From: JAVEDQ01 sp963783105 | GTDB taxonomy: Bacteria > Actinomycetota > Actinomycetes > Frankiales > Frankiaceae | Direction of reading: 5' to 3' | Assembly (NCBI GenBank): GCA_963783105.1 | Contig: CAWAMI010000004.1 | Coordinates: forward strand, 372,001 to 436,000 | DNA: 64,000 nucleotides | Part shown: positions 8,240-16,113 of the stretch, piece by piece | Numbering within the stretch: the first letter of the stretch is position 1 | How the letters are laid out: each line of letters opens with the position of its first letter | Translations under genes and position numbers: made by a program | The notes under the pieces: generated by a model | What the model was told of the DNA's origin: nothing | Databases searched by the model: none | Seen by the model: the letters and a program-made list of their open reading frames with translations, nothing else

Positions 8240-8726
8240 GTGACGTCGTCGTCCCTGATCGGATCTGCCCCCCGGTCGATCACCTCGGACCAGCTGGCCG
8301 CGGTGCTCTCCGACGCGTCCGCGCCGCGCCGAGCGGCGAGCCGGTGGTCGCGGTGGACGAGTGGGACCGTCCCGAGGCCCTGCTGCTGCCCGTGACGACC
8401 AGGCCCGGCGGACCCGCCTACCGGGTGGTCCGGCCGCTGATGCGGGTCGCGCCCACGACCCCGGTCCGGGACGCCGCGCTGCGGGCGGTCGCCCGGCCGG
8501 CCAGCGCTTCGACCCGATCGTCTGCACCGACGACGAGGGCCACTTCGCCGGGCTGAAGCAGTTCTCCTGTGGCGACGTCGTTCCCGGCTGCGCCGACACG
8601 TTTCTGGCCCCGACGGAGCAGGACATCCTGAGCGCCGTCGCCGAGCACGCCGGCGCCGACCACGGCCTCATCGAGGTGCCGCCGTCGCTGGTCGAGCAGG
8701 TTCGTTCGCGCATCGTCGCCGTCTGA
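8240..8726 (+). pseudogene. Frameshifted CBS-domain remnant joined to a DUF1059 small metal-binding domain
   Basis: A GTG at 8240 preceded by GAGGAG begins a frame that makes sense only if the phase changes twice. Piece one (to about 8335) reads SITSDQLAAVLSDAS. Piece two (8335-8505) reads GEPVVAVDEWDRPEALLLPV and VVRPLMRVAPTTPVRDAALR. Piece three (8505-8726) reads QRFDPIVCTDDEGHFAGL and then a nearly complete DUF1059 domain (KQFSCGDVVPGCADTFLAPT, HAGADHGLIEVPPSL). Pieces one and two resemble the CBS region of actinobacterial EAL/GGDEF-associated proteins. Both shifts are equivalent to one lost base. The DUF1059 end is intact and could still be made from an internal start. Confidence 0.6.
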
Positions 8727-8811
8727 CCCCGGCCCCCGGCTGCGACCCACCTCACCCGGCCCGGCTCCGTCGACGGGCCGTCGAAAGCTGCAGCCGGGGA
8801 AAGACAGCCGC

Positions 8812-10080
8812 ATGACTGTGACCCGCGACGCAGGAACCGGGCCGGCGGAGCCAGCGGCAGCACTGCGGCGGCTGGGTCCGCTGCTGGCGGCCTACGCCTT
8901 CGTCGTCACGATGCTCGGAACCACGCTGCCGACGCCGCTGTACCCGACCTACCGGAGCGAGTTCGGCTTCTCCCAGTTCCTCGTCACGGTCATCTTCGCC
9001 ACCTACGCGGCGGGGGTCATCGCCGCCCTGCTCCTGTTCGGGAACGCGTCGGACTCCATCGGCCGGCGCCGCGCGATGCTCCCCGGGCTCGCGCTGTCCG
9101 CCGCCAGCGCGGTCATGTTCCTGCTCGCCCACGGCCTCGGGCTGCTGCTGGTCGGGCGCGTGCTGTCCGGCCTGTCCGCCGGCATCTTCACAGGGACGGC
9201 CACGGTCGCGATCGTTGAGCTGGCGACGCCGGAGAACCGGGGTCGGGCCACGCTGCTCGCGACCGTCGCCAACATGGGCGGCCTGGGCTGCGGCCCGCTG
9301 CTGGCGGGCCTGCTCGCCGAGTTCTTCGACCACCCGCTGCGCCTGCCGTTCGTCGTCGACCTGGCGCTGCTGGTGCCCGCGGTCGTCGCGGTGCTGGTGG
9401 TCCCCGAGACCGTCGAGGTGCGCCACCGGTTCCGGTTCTCGGTGCAGCGGCCGACGGTTCCGCAGGAGGTGCGTGCCGTGTTCGTCCGCGGCGCCATCGC
9501 CGCGTTCGCCGGCTTCGCCGTGCTCGGCCTGTTCACCGCCATCGCCCCGTCGTTCCTCGGCGAGATCCTCGGCATCCACCGCCCGGCGGTCATCGGGGTC
9601 GTGGTGTTCGCGGTCTTCGCCGCATCGACGATCGGCCAGCTCGCGCTGAACCGCATCCCCGGCCCCCGCGGCCTGGCCGTGGGCTGCGGCGGCCTCGTGG
9701 CCGGGATGGCGGTGCTCGCCGCAGGCCTGGCCGCGAGTTCGCTCGCCCTGCTCGTCGTCGGCGGCTGCATCGCGGGGCTCGGGCAGGGGCTGAGCTTCCG
9801 CTCAGGGCTCGGTGCGGTCAGCGCGAACTCGCCGTCCGACAAGAGGGCCGCCGTGGCCTCGACGTTCTTCGTGGTCGCCTACGTCGCGATCTCGCTGCCG
9901 GTCGTCGGCGTCGGCCTGCTCGCCCGCGCGATCAGCCTGAAGGCGACCGGGCTGGTGTTCGCGGGAATCGTGATGCTGCTGGCCGCCATCGCCCTGGTGT
10001 TGCTGCTCCGCGGTGAGCGTGCGAACGGTCGAAGGCGCTGCCCCGCCGGGGCGGCGGGGCTCCCGCTCGACGCGGGCTGA
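8812..10080 (+). CDS. Major facilitator superfamily transporter
   Basis: A 422-residue, 12-TM MFS protein. The first helix (LLAAYAFVVTMLGTTLPTPL) is followed by the loop motif ASDSIGRRRAM (GxxxDxxGRR type) and a helix-4/5 region GRVLSGLSAGIFTGTATVA. The second half starts near residue 220 after a cytoplasmic linker. It resembles sugar or drug efflux MFS proteins; the substrate cannot be told. It stands alone on the plus strand, with 85 bases to the upstream remnant, and converges on the spo0M-like gene 14 bases from its stop. Confidence 0.85.
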   Translation: MTVTRDAGTGPAEPAAALRRLGPLLAAYAFVVTMLGTTLPTPLYPTYRSEFGFSQFLVTVIFATYAAGVIAALLLFGNASDSIGRRRAMLPGLALSAASAVMFLLAHGLGLLLVGRVLSGLSAGIFTGTATVAIVELATPENRGRATLLATVANMGGLGCGPLLAGLLAEFFDHPLRLPFVVDLALLVPAVVAVLVVPETVEVRHRFRFSVQRPTVPQEVRAVFVRGAIAAFAGFAVLGLFTAIAPSFLGEILGIHRPAVIGVVVFAVFAASTIGQLALNRIPGPRGLAVGCGGLVAGMAVLAAGLAASSLALLVVGGCIAGLGQGLSFRSGLGAVSANSPSDKRAAVASTFFVVAYVAISLPVVGVGLLARAISLKATGLVFAGIVMLLAAIALVLLLRGERANGRRRCPAGAAGLPLDAG

Positions 10081-10094
10081 CGCGCCCGCGCGCG

Positions 10095-10853
10095 TCAGAG
10101 CGCCCGGTCGATCGTCTGCACGAGAAGACCGTCGACGACGCCGGCCGCCAGCTCGGCCGGGCCGATGCGGACGCCGGTGCGGTGCTCGTCCCGCCCGGTC
10201 ATCTCGGCGACGAAGCCGCCGAAACCGCGCCCCCGCCGATCGACCTCGAGGTGGACGTCGTATCCGTCGCCGGCCGCGCGGAACACGAGCTCCACCTCGT
10301 CGACCCTGCCCTGGTAGTGGCCGCCGAACGGCTTGAACTCGAGCTCCTGCACGAACCGGTGGTGGCCGCCGCGGTGCGGGTCGTGCTCGTGATCCACCTT
10401 GTGCAGCCGGAGGCCGAGGCGGTCCATCGCGTCCAGCACGGCGCGCTGCATCGGGTTCGGCACGACGTGGACGACGTCGCTGTCCTTGGGGTCGATCGCC
10501 GCCTCGACGTCGAGCCCGGTCCGCAGCGTGACCTTGGGCGAGCGACCGAGGGTGAGCGGGGTGTCGGGCGGAAGGAACAGCTGGAGAGGGATGTCGAGCC
10601 GTTGCCCGGGCTGCACCGTCACGGGGCCGGAGACATCCGCCTGCAGCAGTGTGACGCCGACCGTCTGGGTCTGGTCGTTCTGCTTGCGCCTGTAGGTCGT
10701 CTCGACCTTGACGTAGATGCGGCGGAACTCCTGGGGACGCTTGCCGCCCTGGATGACGACCACGCCGGGCAGCGGGCCGCCGGGCGAGCCGTCGCCGTGC
10801 AGCTGCGTGTCGACGTCCGCACCGCCGATGTTCAGCCTTGACCGAAGGCCCAT
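10095..10853 (-). CDS. Spo0M-family (sporulation control) protein
   Basis: 252 residues, starting at ATG 10853 (MGLRSRLNIGGADVDTQL), which has AAGGAG about ten bases upstream; the frame runs 20 codons further but without a ribosome site. The N-terminal half is the arrestin-like Spo0M fold with VVVIQGGKRPQEFRRIYVKV and the PGQRLDIPLQLFLPPDTP loop. The C-terminal half (FVQELEFKPFGGHYQGRVDE) is the family's second beta domain. Bacillus Spo0M affects sporulation and cell shape; in actinobacteria the role is unclear. It is divergent from the gas vesicle operon. Confidence 0.85.
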   Translation of the reverse strand: MGLRSRLNIGGADVDTQLHGDGSPGGPLPGVVVIQGGKRPQEFRRIYVKVETTYRRKQNDQTQTVGVTLLQADVSGPVTVQPGQRLDIPLQLFLPPDTPLTLGRSPKVTLRTGLDVEAAIDPKDSDVVHVVPNPMQRAVLDAMDRLGLRLHKVDHEHDPHRGGHHRFVQELEFKPFGGHYQGRVDEVELVFRAAGDGYDVHLEVDRRGRGFGGFVAEMTGRDEHRTGVRIGPAELAAGVVDGLLVQTIDRAL

Positions 10854-10987
10854 ATCCGTTTCGCTCCTTGAGTACCTCGGGGACCCCGTCATCCTCGCCC
10901 GGCACGCGGGCACGCGGGGGCGGAACGGTCATGACGAACCGGAAACGGTCAACGACGCCTGCGGGTCTGTCGCGCCCCGATCCGGGA

Positions 10988-11031
10988 CTGCGTAAGGACA
11001 CGCCGGCGGACGTCGGCGTGTCCTTACGCAG
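10988..11031. repeat. Perfect 18-bp inverted repeat in a divergent intergenic region
   Basis: Arms CTGCGTAAGGACACGCCG (10988-11005) and its exact complement (11014-11031) enclose an 8-base loop. It looks like the terminator hairpins elsewhere in the window but lies between the divergent spo0M-like gene and the gas vesicle operon, where no annotated gene ends. It could insulate the gvp promoter from antisense transcription, end a small RNA, or be a protein-binding site. Confidence 0.7.
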
Positions 11032-11075
11032 CCGGCGGTGGGGCAGGGGTTGGGGTGTCCGGAGGGGGTGCTCAC

Positions 11076-11098
11076 CCGTTCGCCACTTGCGCGAACGG
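11076..11098. promoter_or_regulatory. 8-bp inverted repeat upstream of gvpO, operator candidate
   Basis: CCGTTCGC (11076-11083) and GCGAACGG (11091-11098) are separated by seven bases. The dyad lies just upstream of the promoter-like sequence at 11109-11133 and could bind a dimeric regulator. No binding factor can be named. Confidence 0.35.
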
Positions 11099-11108
11099 TG
11101 ATCACGAC

Positions 11109-11133
11109 GTTTCGTGACGCACAGTGGCGGAAA
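11109..11133 (+). promoter_or_regulatory. SigB/SigF-like promoter candidate for the gas vesicle operon
   Basis: GTTT (11109-11112) and GGAAA (11129-11133) are 16 bases apart. This resembles the actinobacterial SigB/SigF pattern GTTT-N(14-16)-GGGTA but deviates in the -10. The gvpO start is about 39 bases downstream. Part of the match is the dyad CGTTTC...GAAACG, so an operator is an alternative. Confidence 0.35.
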
Positions 11134-11171
11134 CGAGACCGCCGCTGGGGGCGGCAGGAGGCGTTGCACGA

Positions 11172-11543
11172 ATGGCGAGCACCTCGCGCGACGAGAGCGA
11201 CCGCGACGACAGCGATCGCGACGACAGGGATCGCGACGACAGGGATCGCGGCGGCACCTCGTCCGGCGGACGGCGGCGCCGCCGACTCCCGGCGGTCCAG
11301 ATCGTGCGGCAGGGGGTCGCGCAGCTCCGGGAGATCACCGGTCGCGCGCCCGACACCGTCTCCGGCATCGAGCCGACCGACGACGGCTGGATCCTGCAGG
11401 TCGAGCTGGTCGAGCTGGAGCGTGTGCCCGCCTCGACGAGTGTGCTGGCCAGCTACGAGGCGGAGCTCGACGAGGAGGGCAACCTGCTCGAGTACCGGCG
11501 CGTGCGCCGCTACTTCCGGAACCAGGCGGACGGGCGCGAGTGA
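11172..11543 (+). CDS. gvpO: Gas vesicle protein GvpO
   Basis: 123 residues, first gene of the cluster. The N-terminal 35 residues are a charged Arg/Asp/Ser repeat (RDDRDRDDRDR) followed by a basic patch. The C-terminal 80 residues are the GvpO domain, with RQGVAQLREITGRAPDTVSG, GWILQVELVELERVPAS and YRRVRRYFRNQ. GvpO is needed for vesicle formation in haloarchaea and heads the Streptomyces clusters. ATG 11172 is chosen over the GTG at 11124 because AGGAGG precedes it. The stop overlaps the next start (GTGA). Confidence 0.9.
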   Translation: MASTSRDESDRDDSDRDDRDRDDRDRGGTSSGGRRRRRLPAVQIVRQGVAQLREITGRAPDTVSGIEPTDDGWILQVELVELERVPASTSVLASYEAELDEEGNLLEYRRVRRYFRNQADGRE

Positions 11544-11983
11544 GCACCCCGGGCGCGTCCGGCACGACCGGGGGCGGCTCCTACGGGGGCGGTTACCTGC
11601 CCGCCCGTTCCTCGCCGGCGCTCGCGCAGACCGCCGGACGCGGTGACTCCCTCGCCGACCTGCTCGAACGCGTCCTGGACAAGGGCGTCGTCATTGCCGG
11701 CGACATCGTGGTCAACGTCCTCGACATCGAGCTGCTGACCCTGAAGGTGCGGCTGCTCATCGCCTCGGCGGACACGGCCAAGGAGATGGGCATCGACTGG
11801 TGGACCGACGATCCCTTCCTCTCGGGTCGGGCCAAGGATCTCGAGTCCGAGAACCGGGAACTGCGGGAGCGGCTCGACCGCCTCGAGCGCGCTCTGGAGT
11901 CGGGCTCCTCGAACGGGTCCACGAGGTCGTCGGAGCCGACGTCGGCCGACAGCGACGCGGAGCCGGCTGCGGAGGAGCGCTGA
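11540..11983 (+). CDS. gvpJ: Gas vesicle minor structural protein, GvpJ-type GvpA paralogue
   Basis: 147 residues from GTG 11540. After a Gly/Ser-rich leader the GvpA-family core reads SLADLLERVLDKGVVIAGD, VVNVLDIELLTLKVRLLIAS and KEMGIDWWTDDPFLS. The KEMGIDWW extension is the mark of the actinobacterial GvpJ type rather than the major ribbed-shell GvpA. A coiled-coil segment (SENRELRERLDRLERALES) and a Ser/Glu tail follow. It probably nucleates vesicle tips. It is coupled to gvpO by overlap and to the GvpL-type gene by a one-base gap. Confidence 0.87.
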   Translation: MSTPGASGTTGGGSYGGGYLPARSSPALAQTAGRGDSLADLLERVLDKGVVIAGDIVVNVLDIELLTLKVRLLIASADTAKEMGIDWWTDDPFLSGRAKDLESENRELRERLDRLERALESGSSNGSTRSSEPTSADSDAEPAAEER

Positions 11984-11984
11984 C

Positions 11985-13022
11985 GTGCCCGACCGCCCGG
12001 AGCAGCCCGACGCCCGCATCGCGGAGGCCGCCCGCGCGCGGGCGGCGAGCCTGGTGGACGAGATCGAGCGGGACGCCGTCGAGCGTGCCGTCGCGCGGGT
12101 GCGGGAGCGGCTGACCGACGACTACGCCCGCGTGCTGGAGGAGGCCGTGTTGACCGAGCTCGCGCACCGGGCCCGCGCCCGGCCGCGCGACGCGTCGCCC
12201 GTCTCGGACCCGCGTCCCGCCGCGGAGCCCGCCGACGAGCCGCTCGGCTGGTACCTGTACGCCCTCGTCTCCGGCCCCCGCCGGGGTCTCGCCGCCGAGC
12301 CGGGTCTCGACCCCGCGTTCCCCGTCGAGGTGATCGGGGACGACGAGCTGGCCGCGGTCGGCAGCCCCGCCCGGCTCTCGCTGCTGCAGGCGGGGCAGGA
12401 GCGCGCCGACCTGTCCCCGGACGGCTGGTTCGCGACCGCCCTGCGCCGGCACGAACAGCTCGTCGAGTCGGCCGGCGAGACCGTGATCCCGATGCGGTTC
12501 GGCACCGTCTACCCGGACGCCGATCGCGTCCGCAGGCTCCTGGCCGGGAACCGCGACGTCGTCCTCGACGAGCTGCGCCGCCTCGCCGGGCAGTCCGAGT
12601 GGGGCGTCAAGCTGATCGCCGCCCGCCCGCCTTCCCGGAGGACCGAACCGGCCCGCGAAGCCGACGGTGCGGTCCCGGTGAGCGGCGCGGGCTACCTGCG
12701 CCGCAAGGCCGAGACGCGGTCGAACGCGCAGGCGGCCTCGCAGGCGCGGCGCGAGCTGGTCGCGTCCGTGCACGACCAGCTCGCCGGCTTCGCGACCGGG
12801 GCGGTGGTCACCCCGGTCCAGCGGACGGGCGGGGAGTCCGAGTCGATACTGCTGAACGCCTCCTACCTGGTGCGCGCGGATGACCTCGAGGCGTTCCAGC
12901 GCACCGCCGCCCAGCTGGCGGAGGAGGTGGGGGACAACGATGCGGAGGTCCAGCTCACCGGTCCCTGGCCGCCGTACCACTTCGTCGAGCTCCGCCTCTC
13001 CGACGAGGGCGGGCCGCCGTGA
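11985..13022 (+). CDS. gvpL: Gas vesicle protein GvpL/GvpF family, long form
   Basis: 345 residues from GTG 11985, longer than the usual 230-280. The first 80 residues are an extra charged helical region (DEIERDAVERAVARVRERL). The GvpL/F domain starts at GWYLYALVSGP and includes VIPMRFGTVYPDADRVRRLL, GVKLIAARPP, LLNASYLVRADDLEAFQRTA and the C-terminal signature LTGPWPPYHFVELRL. GvpF/L proteins are accessory factors binding GvpA during assembly. This is the first of three such genes in the cluster. Confidence 0.88.
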   Translation: MPDRPEQPDARIAEAARARAASLVDEIERDAVERAVARVRERLTDDYARVLEEAVLTELAHRARARPRDASPVSDPRPAAEPADEPLGWYLYALVSGPRRGLAAEPGLDPAFPVEVIGDDELAAVGSPARLSLLQAGQERADLSPDGWFATALRRHEQLVESAGETVIPMRFGTVYPDADRVRRLLAGNRDVVLDELRRLAGQSEWGVKLIAARPPSRRTEPAREADGAVPVSGAGYLRRKAETRSNAQAASQARRELVASVHDQLAGFATGAVVTPVQRTGGESESILLNASYLVRADDLEAFQRTAAQLAEEVGDNDAEVQLTGPWPPYHFVELRLSDEGGPP

Positions 13023-13237
13023 GCGCGGGCACGCCCCGCCCGACCGTCGGCAGCGTGGCGCGACCGACCGACCGTCAGGAGCTCTCCGACATCGGCCTCG
13101 TCGATCTCCTCGACCGGGTGCTCGACGCCGGCGTCGTCATCTCCGGCGACGTCATCCTCTCGCTCGCCGACGTCGACCTCGTCTACCTCAATCTGCGCCT
13201 GCTGCTCGGCTCCGTCGACACGCTGTTTCCGCCGTGA
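13019..13237 (+). CDS. gvpS: Small GvpA-family protein, GvpS/GvpM type
   Basis: 72 residues. It holds one GvpA-like core, GLVDLLDRVLDAGVVISGDV followed by LADVDLVYLNLRLLLGS, and no tail. Size and position after a GvpL gene match GvpS of actinobacterial clusters. It is probably a minor shell or nucleation component. Its start overlaps the preceding stop and its stop overlaps the next start, so all three genes are translationally coupled. Confidence 0.82.
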   Translation: MSAGTPRPTVGSVARPTDRQELSDIGLVDLLDRVLDAGVVISGDVILSLADVDLVYLNLRLLLGSVDTLFPP

Positions 13238-13992
13238 TCCACGTCTATGGGCTCACCGAGATCGGCGGCTCGTCACCGGGACTGCGTGGCATCGAGGACC
13301 GGCCGGTCCGTCGAGTCGCCGGTGCCTTCGCGTCGGCCGTGGTCTCGGAGCACCCGACGGCACCGGCGCCGGACGCCGAGGTGCTGCTGCGGCACGCGCA
13401 GGTCGTCGAACAGCTGCTGACCGCCGGGCCGGTGTTGCCGGCGCGGTTCGGCACCGGCGCCCTCGACGAGGCGGAGGTACGGGAGCGGCTCGCCGACCCG
13501 GACCTGCCCGACGCGTTCGACCGGGTACGCGGACGACTCGAGATCGCGGTCCGGGTGGTGACGGCGTCCGATCCGCCGACCCGGTCCTCGCCGGGGGAGC
13601 CGACCCCCCGCGACGCCGATGATCCGGGCGACACCGAACCGCGGACGAGCCGAAGCGGGCGCGAGCACCTCGCCCGCCTGGCCGCCCGGCGCGCGTCCCT
13701 CGAGTCCCGCCGCTCGGAGTCGGACCGCCGGATCGCCACCACGCGGGCACGGCTGGAGAGGCTCGCGGACGACGTCGTCCAGCGTCCGCCCGGATCGTCG
13801 CGCGTGCTCTGGCACGCGGCGCTGCTCGTGCCCGCCGACGACCGCGAGGCGTTCGAGGCCGCCGTCGCCGAGGCGGCGGCCGATCTCGCCCCCGACCTCG
13901 CGGTGCTGTGCACCGGCCCCTGGCCCCCGTACAACTTCACGCCCGACCGGACGACGGATCGGTCGGGGACCGTCGAGCGGAGCGGGGCGTGA
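13234..13992 (+). CDS. gvpF: Gas vesicle protein GvpF/GvpL family (second copy)
   Basis: 252 residues from GTG 13234 (MIHVYGLTEIGGSSPGLRGI). The domain markers are VLPARFGTGALDEAEVRERL, the central Arg-rich coiled-coil (SLESRRSESDRRIATTRARL) and the C-terminal CTGPWPPYNF. It is shorter and more divergent than the other two copies. An additional GvpL/F gene at this place, between gvpS and gvpK, is not part of the Streptomyces order I know. The stop overlaps gvpK. Confidence 0.85.
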   Translation: MIHVYGLTEIGGSSPGLRGIEDRPVRRVAGAFASAVVSEHPTAPAPDAEVLLRHAQVVEQLLTAGPVLPARFGTGALDEAEVRERLADPDLPDAFDRVRGRLEIAVRVVTASDPPTRSSPGEPTPRDADDPGDTEPRTSRSGREHLARLAARRASLESRRSESDRRIATTRARLERLADDVVQRPPGSSRVLWHAALLVPADDREAFEAAVAEAAADLAPDLAVLCTGPWPPYNFTPDRTTDRSGTVERSGA

Positions 13993-14402
13993 GCGACGAC
14001 AGCAAGGACGTCGGCAAGCTGCTGTTCGGCGACCCCGCCGTGGCGGCGGCGATCTCGCGGGAGTCGGCGGTCTCGCGGGAGTCGGCGGCGTCGCGGGCGC
14101 CGCGACGTGTCGCCGCCGACCCCGAGGCCACCGAGCGGGGGCTGGCCGGGCTCGTCCTCGCGATCATCGACCTCGTGCGGCAGCTGCTCGAGCGGCAGGC
14201 CGTGCGCCGGATGGAGGGCGGCACCCTCTCCGAGGACGAGATCGAGCGGCTGGGCCGGGCTCTGATGGGGCTCGAGGAGAAGATCGGCGAGCTCCGCGAC
14301 GTATTCGGGCTGAAGCCGGAGGACCTCGACCTCCCGCTCGACCTGAGTGGCCTGCTCGATGAATCGGGATTCCGCCGCGGGCCCGGGACCGCACGGATGT
14401 AG
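13989..14402 (+). CDS. gvpK: Gas vesicle protein GvpK
   Basis: 137 residues from GTG 13989. The core is DPEATERGLAGLVLAIIDLV, RQLLERQAVRRMEGGTLSED and EIERLGRALMGLEEKIGELR, ending in the FGLKPEDLDLPLDLSGLL motif typical of GvpK. A short repeat near the N-terminus (SRESAVSRESAASR) is specific to this copy. GvpK is an accessory protein for vesicle growth. The last three bases of the gene begin a small dyad (GTTCTG-N5-CAGAAC, 14402-14418), which may attenuate transcription before gvpA. Confidence 0.9.
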   Translation: MSDDSKDVGKLLFGDPAVAAAISRESAVSRESAASRAPRRVAADPEATERGLAGLVLAIIDLVRQLLERQAVRRMEGGTLSEDEIERLGRALMGLEEKIGELRDVFGLKPEDLDLPLDLSGLLDESGFRRGPGTARM

Positions 14403-14520
14403 TTCTGCTGCTCAGAACGTTTGGGAAAGGGCAATCTCACCCTGAGTGAACAAAATGTGTGACCTGGGTCGCAAGCAGGGCACATAAACGGCACCCCAGC
14501 GGCACGGACATGGATGTGTG

Positions 14521-14949
14521 ATGCAGCAGAGCGCAATCACGACAACGCCCAGGTCAAGCGGCCTGTACGACGTCCTCGAGTTGATTCTCGACAAGGGACT
14601 CGTCATCGACGCCTACGTCCGGGTTTCCCTTGTCGGCATCGAGTTATTGACGATCGACGCACGCATCGTGATCGCCAGCGTCGACACCTATCTGCGGTTC
14701 GCGGAAGCGGTGAATCGCCTGGATCTCGCTCAGAGCGGCAACTCGCAGACGCTGCCCGAGGTGCTCGGGGACGTCACCGAGAAAGGCGCCCAGGGCAAGT
14801 CCAAGGGTGCCCTCAGCGGCGCTGCCGAGGCCATCTCCGACGCCTTCTCCTCCGGTCGGGACGACAACGGCGACGAGGACCGCCCGCGGCGCCGCTCGAC
14901 GTCGTCGTCACGCGAGAAGCAGCCGGCGCGCCGTAGCCGCGAGAGCTGA
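14521..14949 (+). CDS. gvpA: Major gas vesicle shell protein GvpA
   Basis: 142 residues. The core (residues about 14-66) is GLYDVLELILDKGLVIDAYV, RVSLVGIELLTIDARIVIAS and VDTYLRFAEAVNRLDL, the canonical GvpA helix-strand-strand-helix. The C-terminal 70 residues are a low-complexity Ser/Arg/Asp tail as seen in actinobacterial GvpA. A 118-base gap with lower GC precedes it, so it may have its own promoter, as expected for the most abundant protein. ATG 14521 is preferred; a GTG lies one codon upstream. Confidence 0.9.
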   Translation: MQQSAITTTPRSSGLYDVLELILDKGLVIDAYVRVSLVGIELLTIDARIVIASVDTYLRFAEAVNRLDLAQSGNSQTLPEVLGDVTEKGAQGKSKGALSGAAEAISDAFSSGRDDNGDEDRPRRRSTSSSREKQPARRSRES

Positions 14950-14954
14950 CCGCG

Positions 14955-15791
14955 ATGCCGCTGTACGTCTACGCGCTCGTCGACGGAAAGCATCCGGACC
15001 CCGTCGAGCTGACCGGCGTCGCGGACGAGCCGGTGCGTCTGTTCCGCGACGGGGACCTGGCCGTCGCCGTGAGCGCCGCACCCGATCCGTTGGTCGGTCG
15101 TCGCCGGGACCTGCTGGCGCACTCGGCCACGGTGGAGGCGCTGTGGGCGGACGGATCCGTTCTCCCGATGCGCTTCGGGATGGTCGCTCCGGACGAGGAC
15201 GCGCTGCGGCGGGACGTGCTCGCCGACCCGGACGGACGGCTGCGGCAGCGGCTGGACGCCCTGCGGAACCAGAGCGAGATCACGGTCAAGGTGTGGCACC
15301 AGGAGGACGCGGTGCTGCGCGAGGTGGTCGCCGAGGACCGTACGGTCGCCGACCTGCAAGCCCGCGCCCGCCGGTCGGGGGCCTACGCCGACCAGATCCG
15401 GCTCGGGGAACGCGTTGCGGCCGCGGTGTCGGAGAAGGCGGGTGCCGACGCCGACCGACTGCTTCGGGACCTGACTCCGCTCGCGGCCGCGTCGGTTCCC
15501 GGCCCGCCCGTCGACGGGGCGCTGCTCAACGTCGCCTTCCTCGTCGAGTCCGGCCAGGCCGACGCATTCCTCGCGGCAGTGGACCAGCGGCTGCGGACCG
15601 AGCGGGACCGACTGAGCGTCCGCGTCGCCGGCCCGCTCCCGCCCTACAGCTTCGTCGAGTCCGAGGCGGCTCCGACCGAGGCATCCGCGGACAGCGTGCG
15701 CCGACGCACGGCCCGTACGCGGACCGGTCGCTCCGGCCCCGCGGACGGCGTGCCGGCAGGGGCCGGGCCGAGCCGGCGGGCGCGGTCCTGA
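14955..15791 (+). CDS. gvpF: Gas vesicle protein GvpF/GvpL family (third copy)
   Basis: 278 residues. It has the full N-terminal MPLYVYALVDGKHPDPVELT, VLPMRFGMVAPDEDALRRDV, ITVKVWHQEDAVLREVV, LLNVAFLVESGQADAFLAAV and the C-terminal signature VAGPLPPYSFVESE, then an Arg/Ser/Gly-rich tail of about 45 residues. Lying directly after gvpA and before gvpG, it corresponds by position to Streptomyces GvpF. The stop overlaps the gvpG start by one base. Confidence 0.88.
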   Translation: MPLYVYALVDGKHPDPVELTGVADEPVRLFRDGDLAVAVSAAPDPLVGRRRDLLAHSATVEALWADGSVLPMRFGMVAPDEDALRRDVLADPDGRLRQRLDALRNQSEITVKVWHQEDAVLREVVAEDRTVADLQARARRSGAYADQIRLGERVAAAVSEKAGADADRLLRDLTPLAAASVPGPPVDGALLNVAFLVESGQADAFLAAVDQRLRTERDRLSVRVAGPLPPYSFVESEAAPTEASADSVRRRTARTRTGRSGPADGVPAGAGPSRRARS

Positions 15792-16027
15792 TGGGTCTGC
15801 TCGGGCGCCTGCTCACGCTGCCGCTCGAACCGGTGCGCGGCGTCGCCTGGGTGGCCGAGACCGTCCAGGACGCCGCCCAGCAGGAGTACTACGACGAAGG
15901 CCGGATCCGGCGCGAACTGCTGGATCTGGAAGCCGACCTCGAAGCCGGCCGCATCACCGAGCAGGAGTACGAAGCGGCCGAGGACGAGCTCGTCACCAGA
16001 TTGCTCGAAGCACAGAAGCGTGCTTGA
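15791..16027 (+). CDS. gvpG: Gas vesicle protein GvpG
   Basis: 78 residues from ATG 15791. The whole protein is one GvpG domain: MGLLGRLLTLPLEPVRGVAW, EYYDEGRIRRELLDLEADLE and ITEQEYEAAEDELVTRLLEA. It is mostly helical and acidic. GvpG is an essential accessory protein in other systems. Overlap with the upstream GvpF stop implies coupled translation. Confidence 0.9.
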   Translation: MGLLGRLLTLPLEPVRGVAWVAETVQDAAQQEYYDEGRIRRELLDLEADLEAGRITEQEYEAAEDELVTRLLEAQKRA

Positions 16028-16113
16028 ACCACCTCGCTCGGGCTGATCCGAGCGAGTCCGTGGCGGCGTCCCCCAGCCGCCGTTATCGATCGCCACGAGA
16101 GGTAGGTGCGATC

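Noticed and set aside
11114..11539. N-terminal extension of the GvpJ-type protein upstream of GTG 11540
   Set aside because: This stretch is the gvpO gene in another frame; the GTGA overlap gives the natural start.
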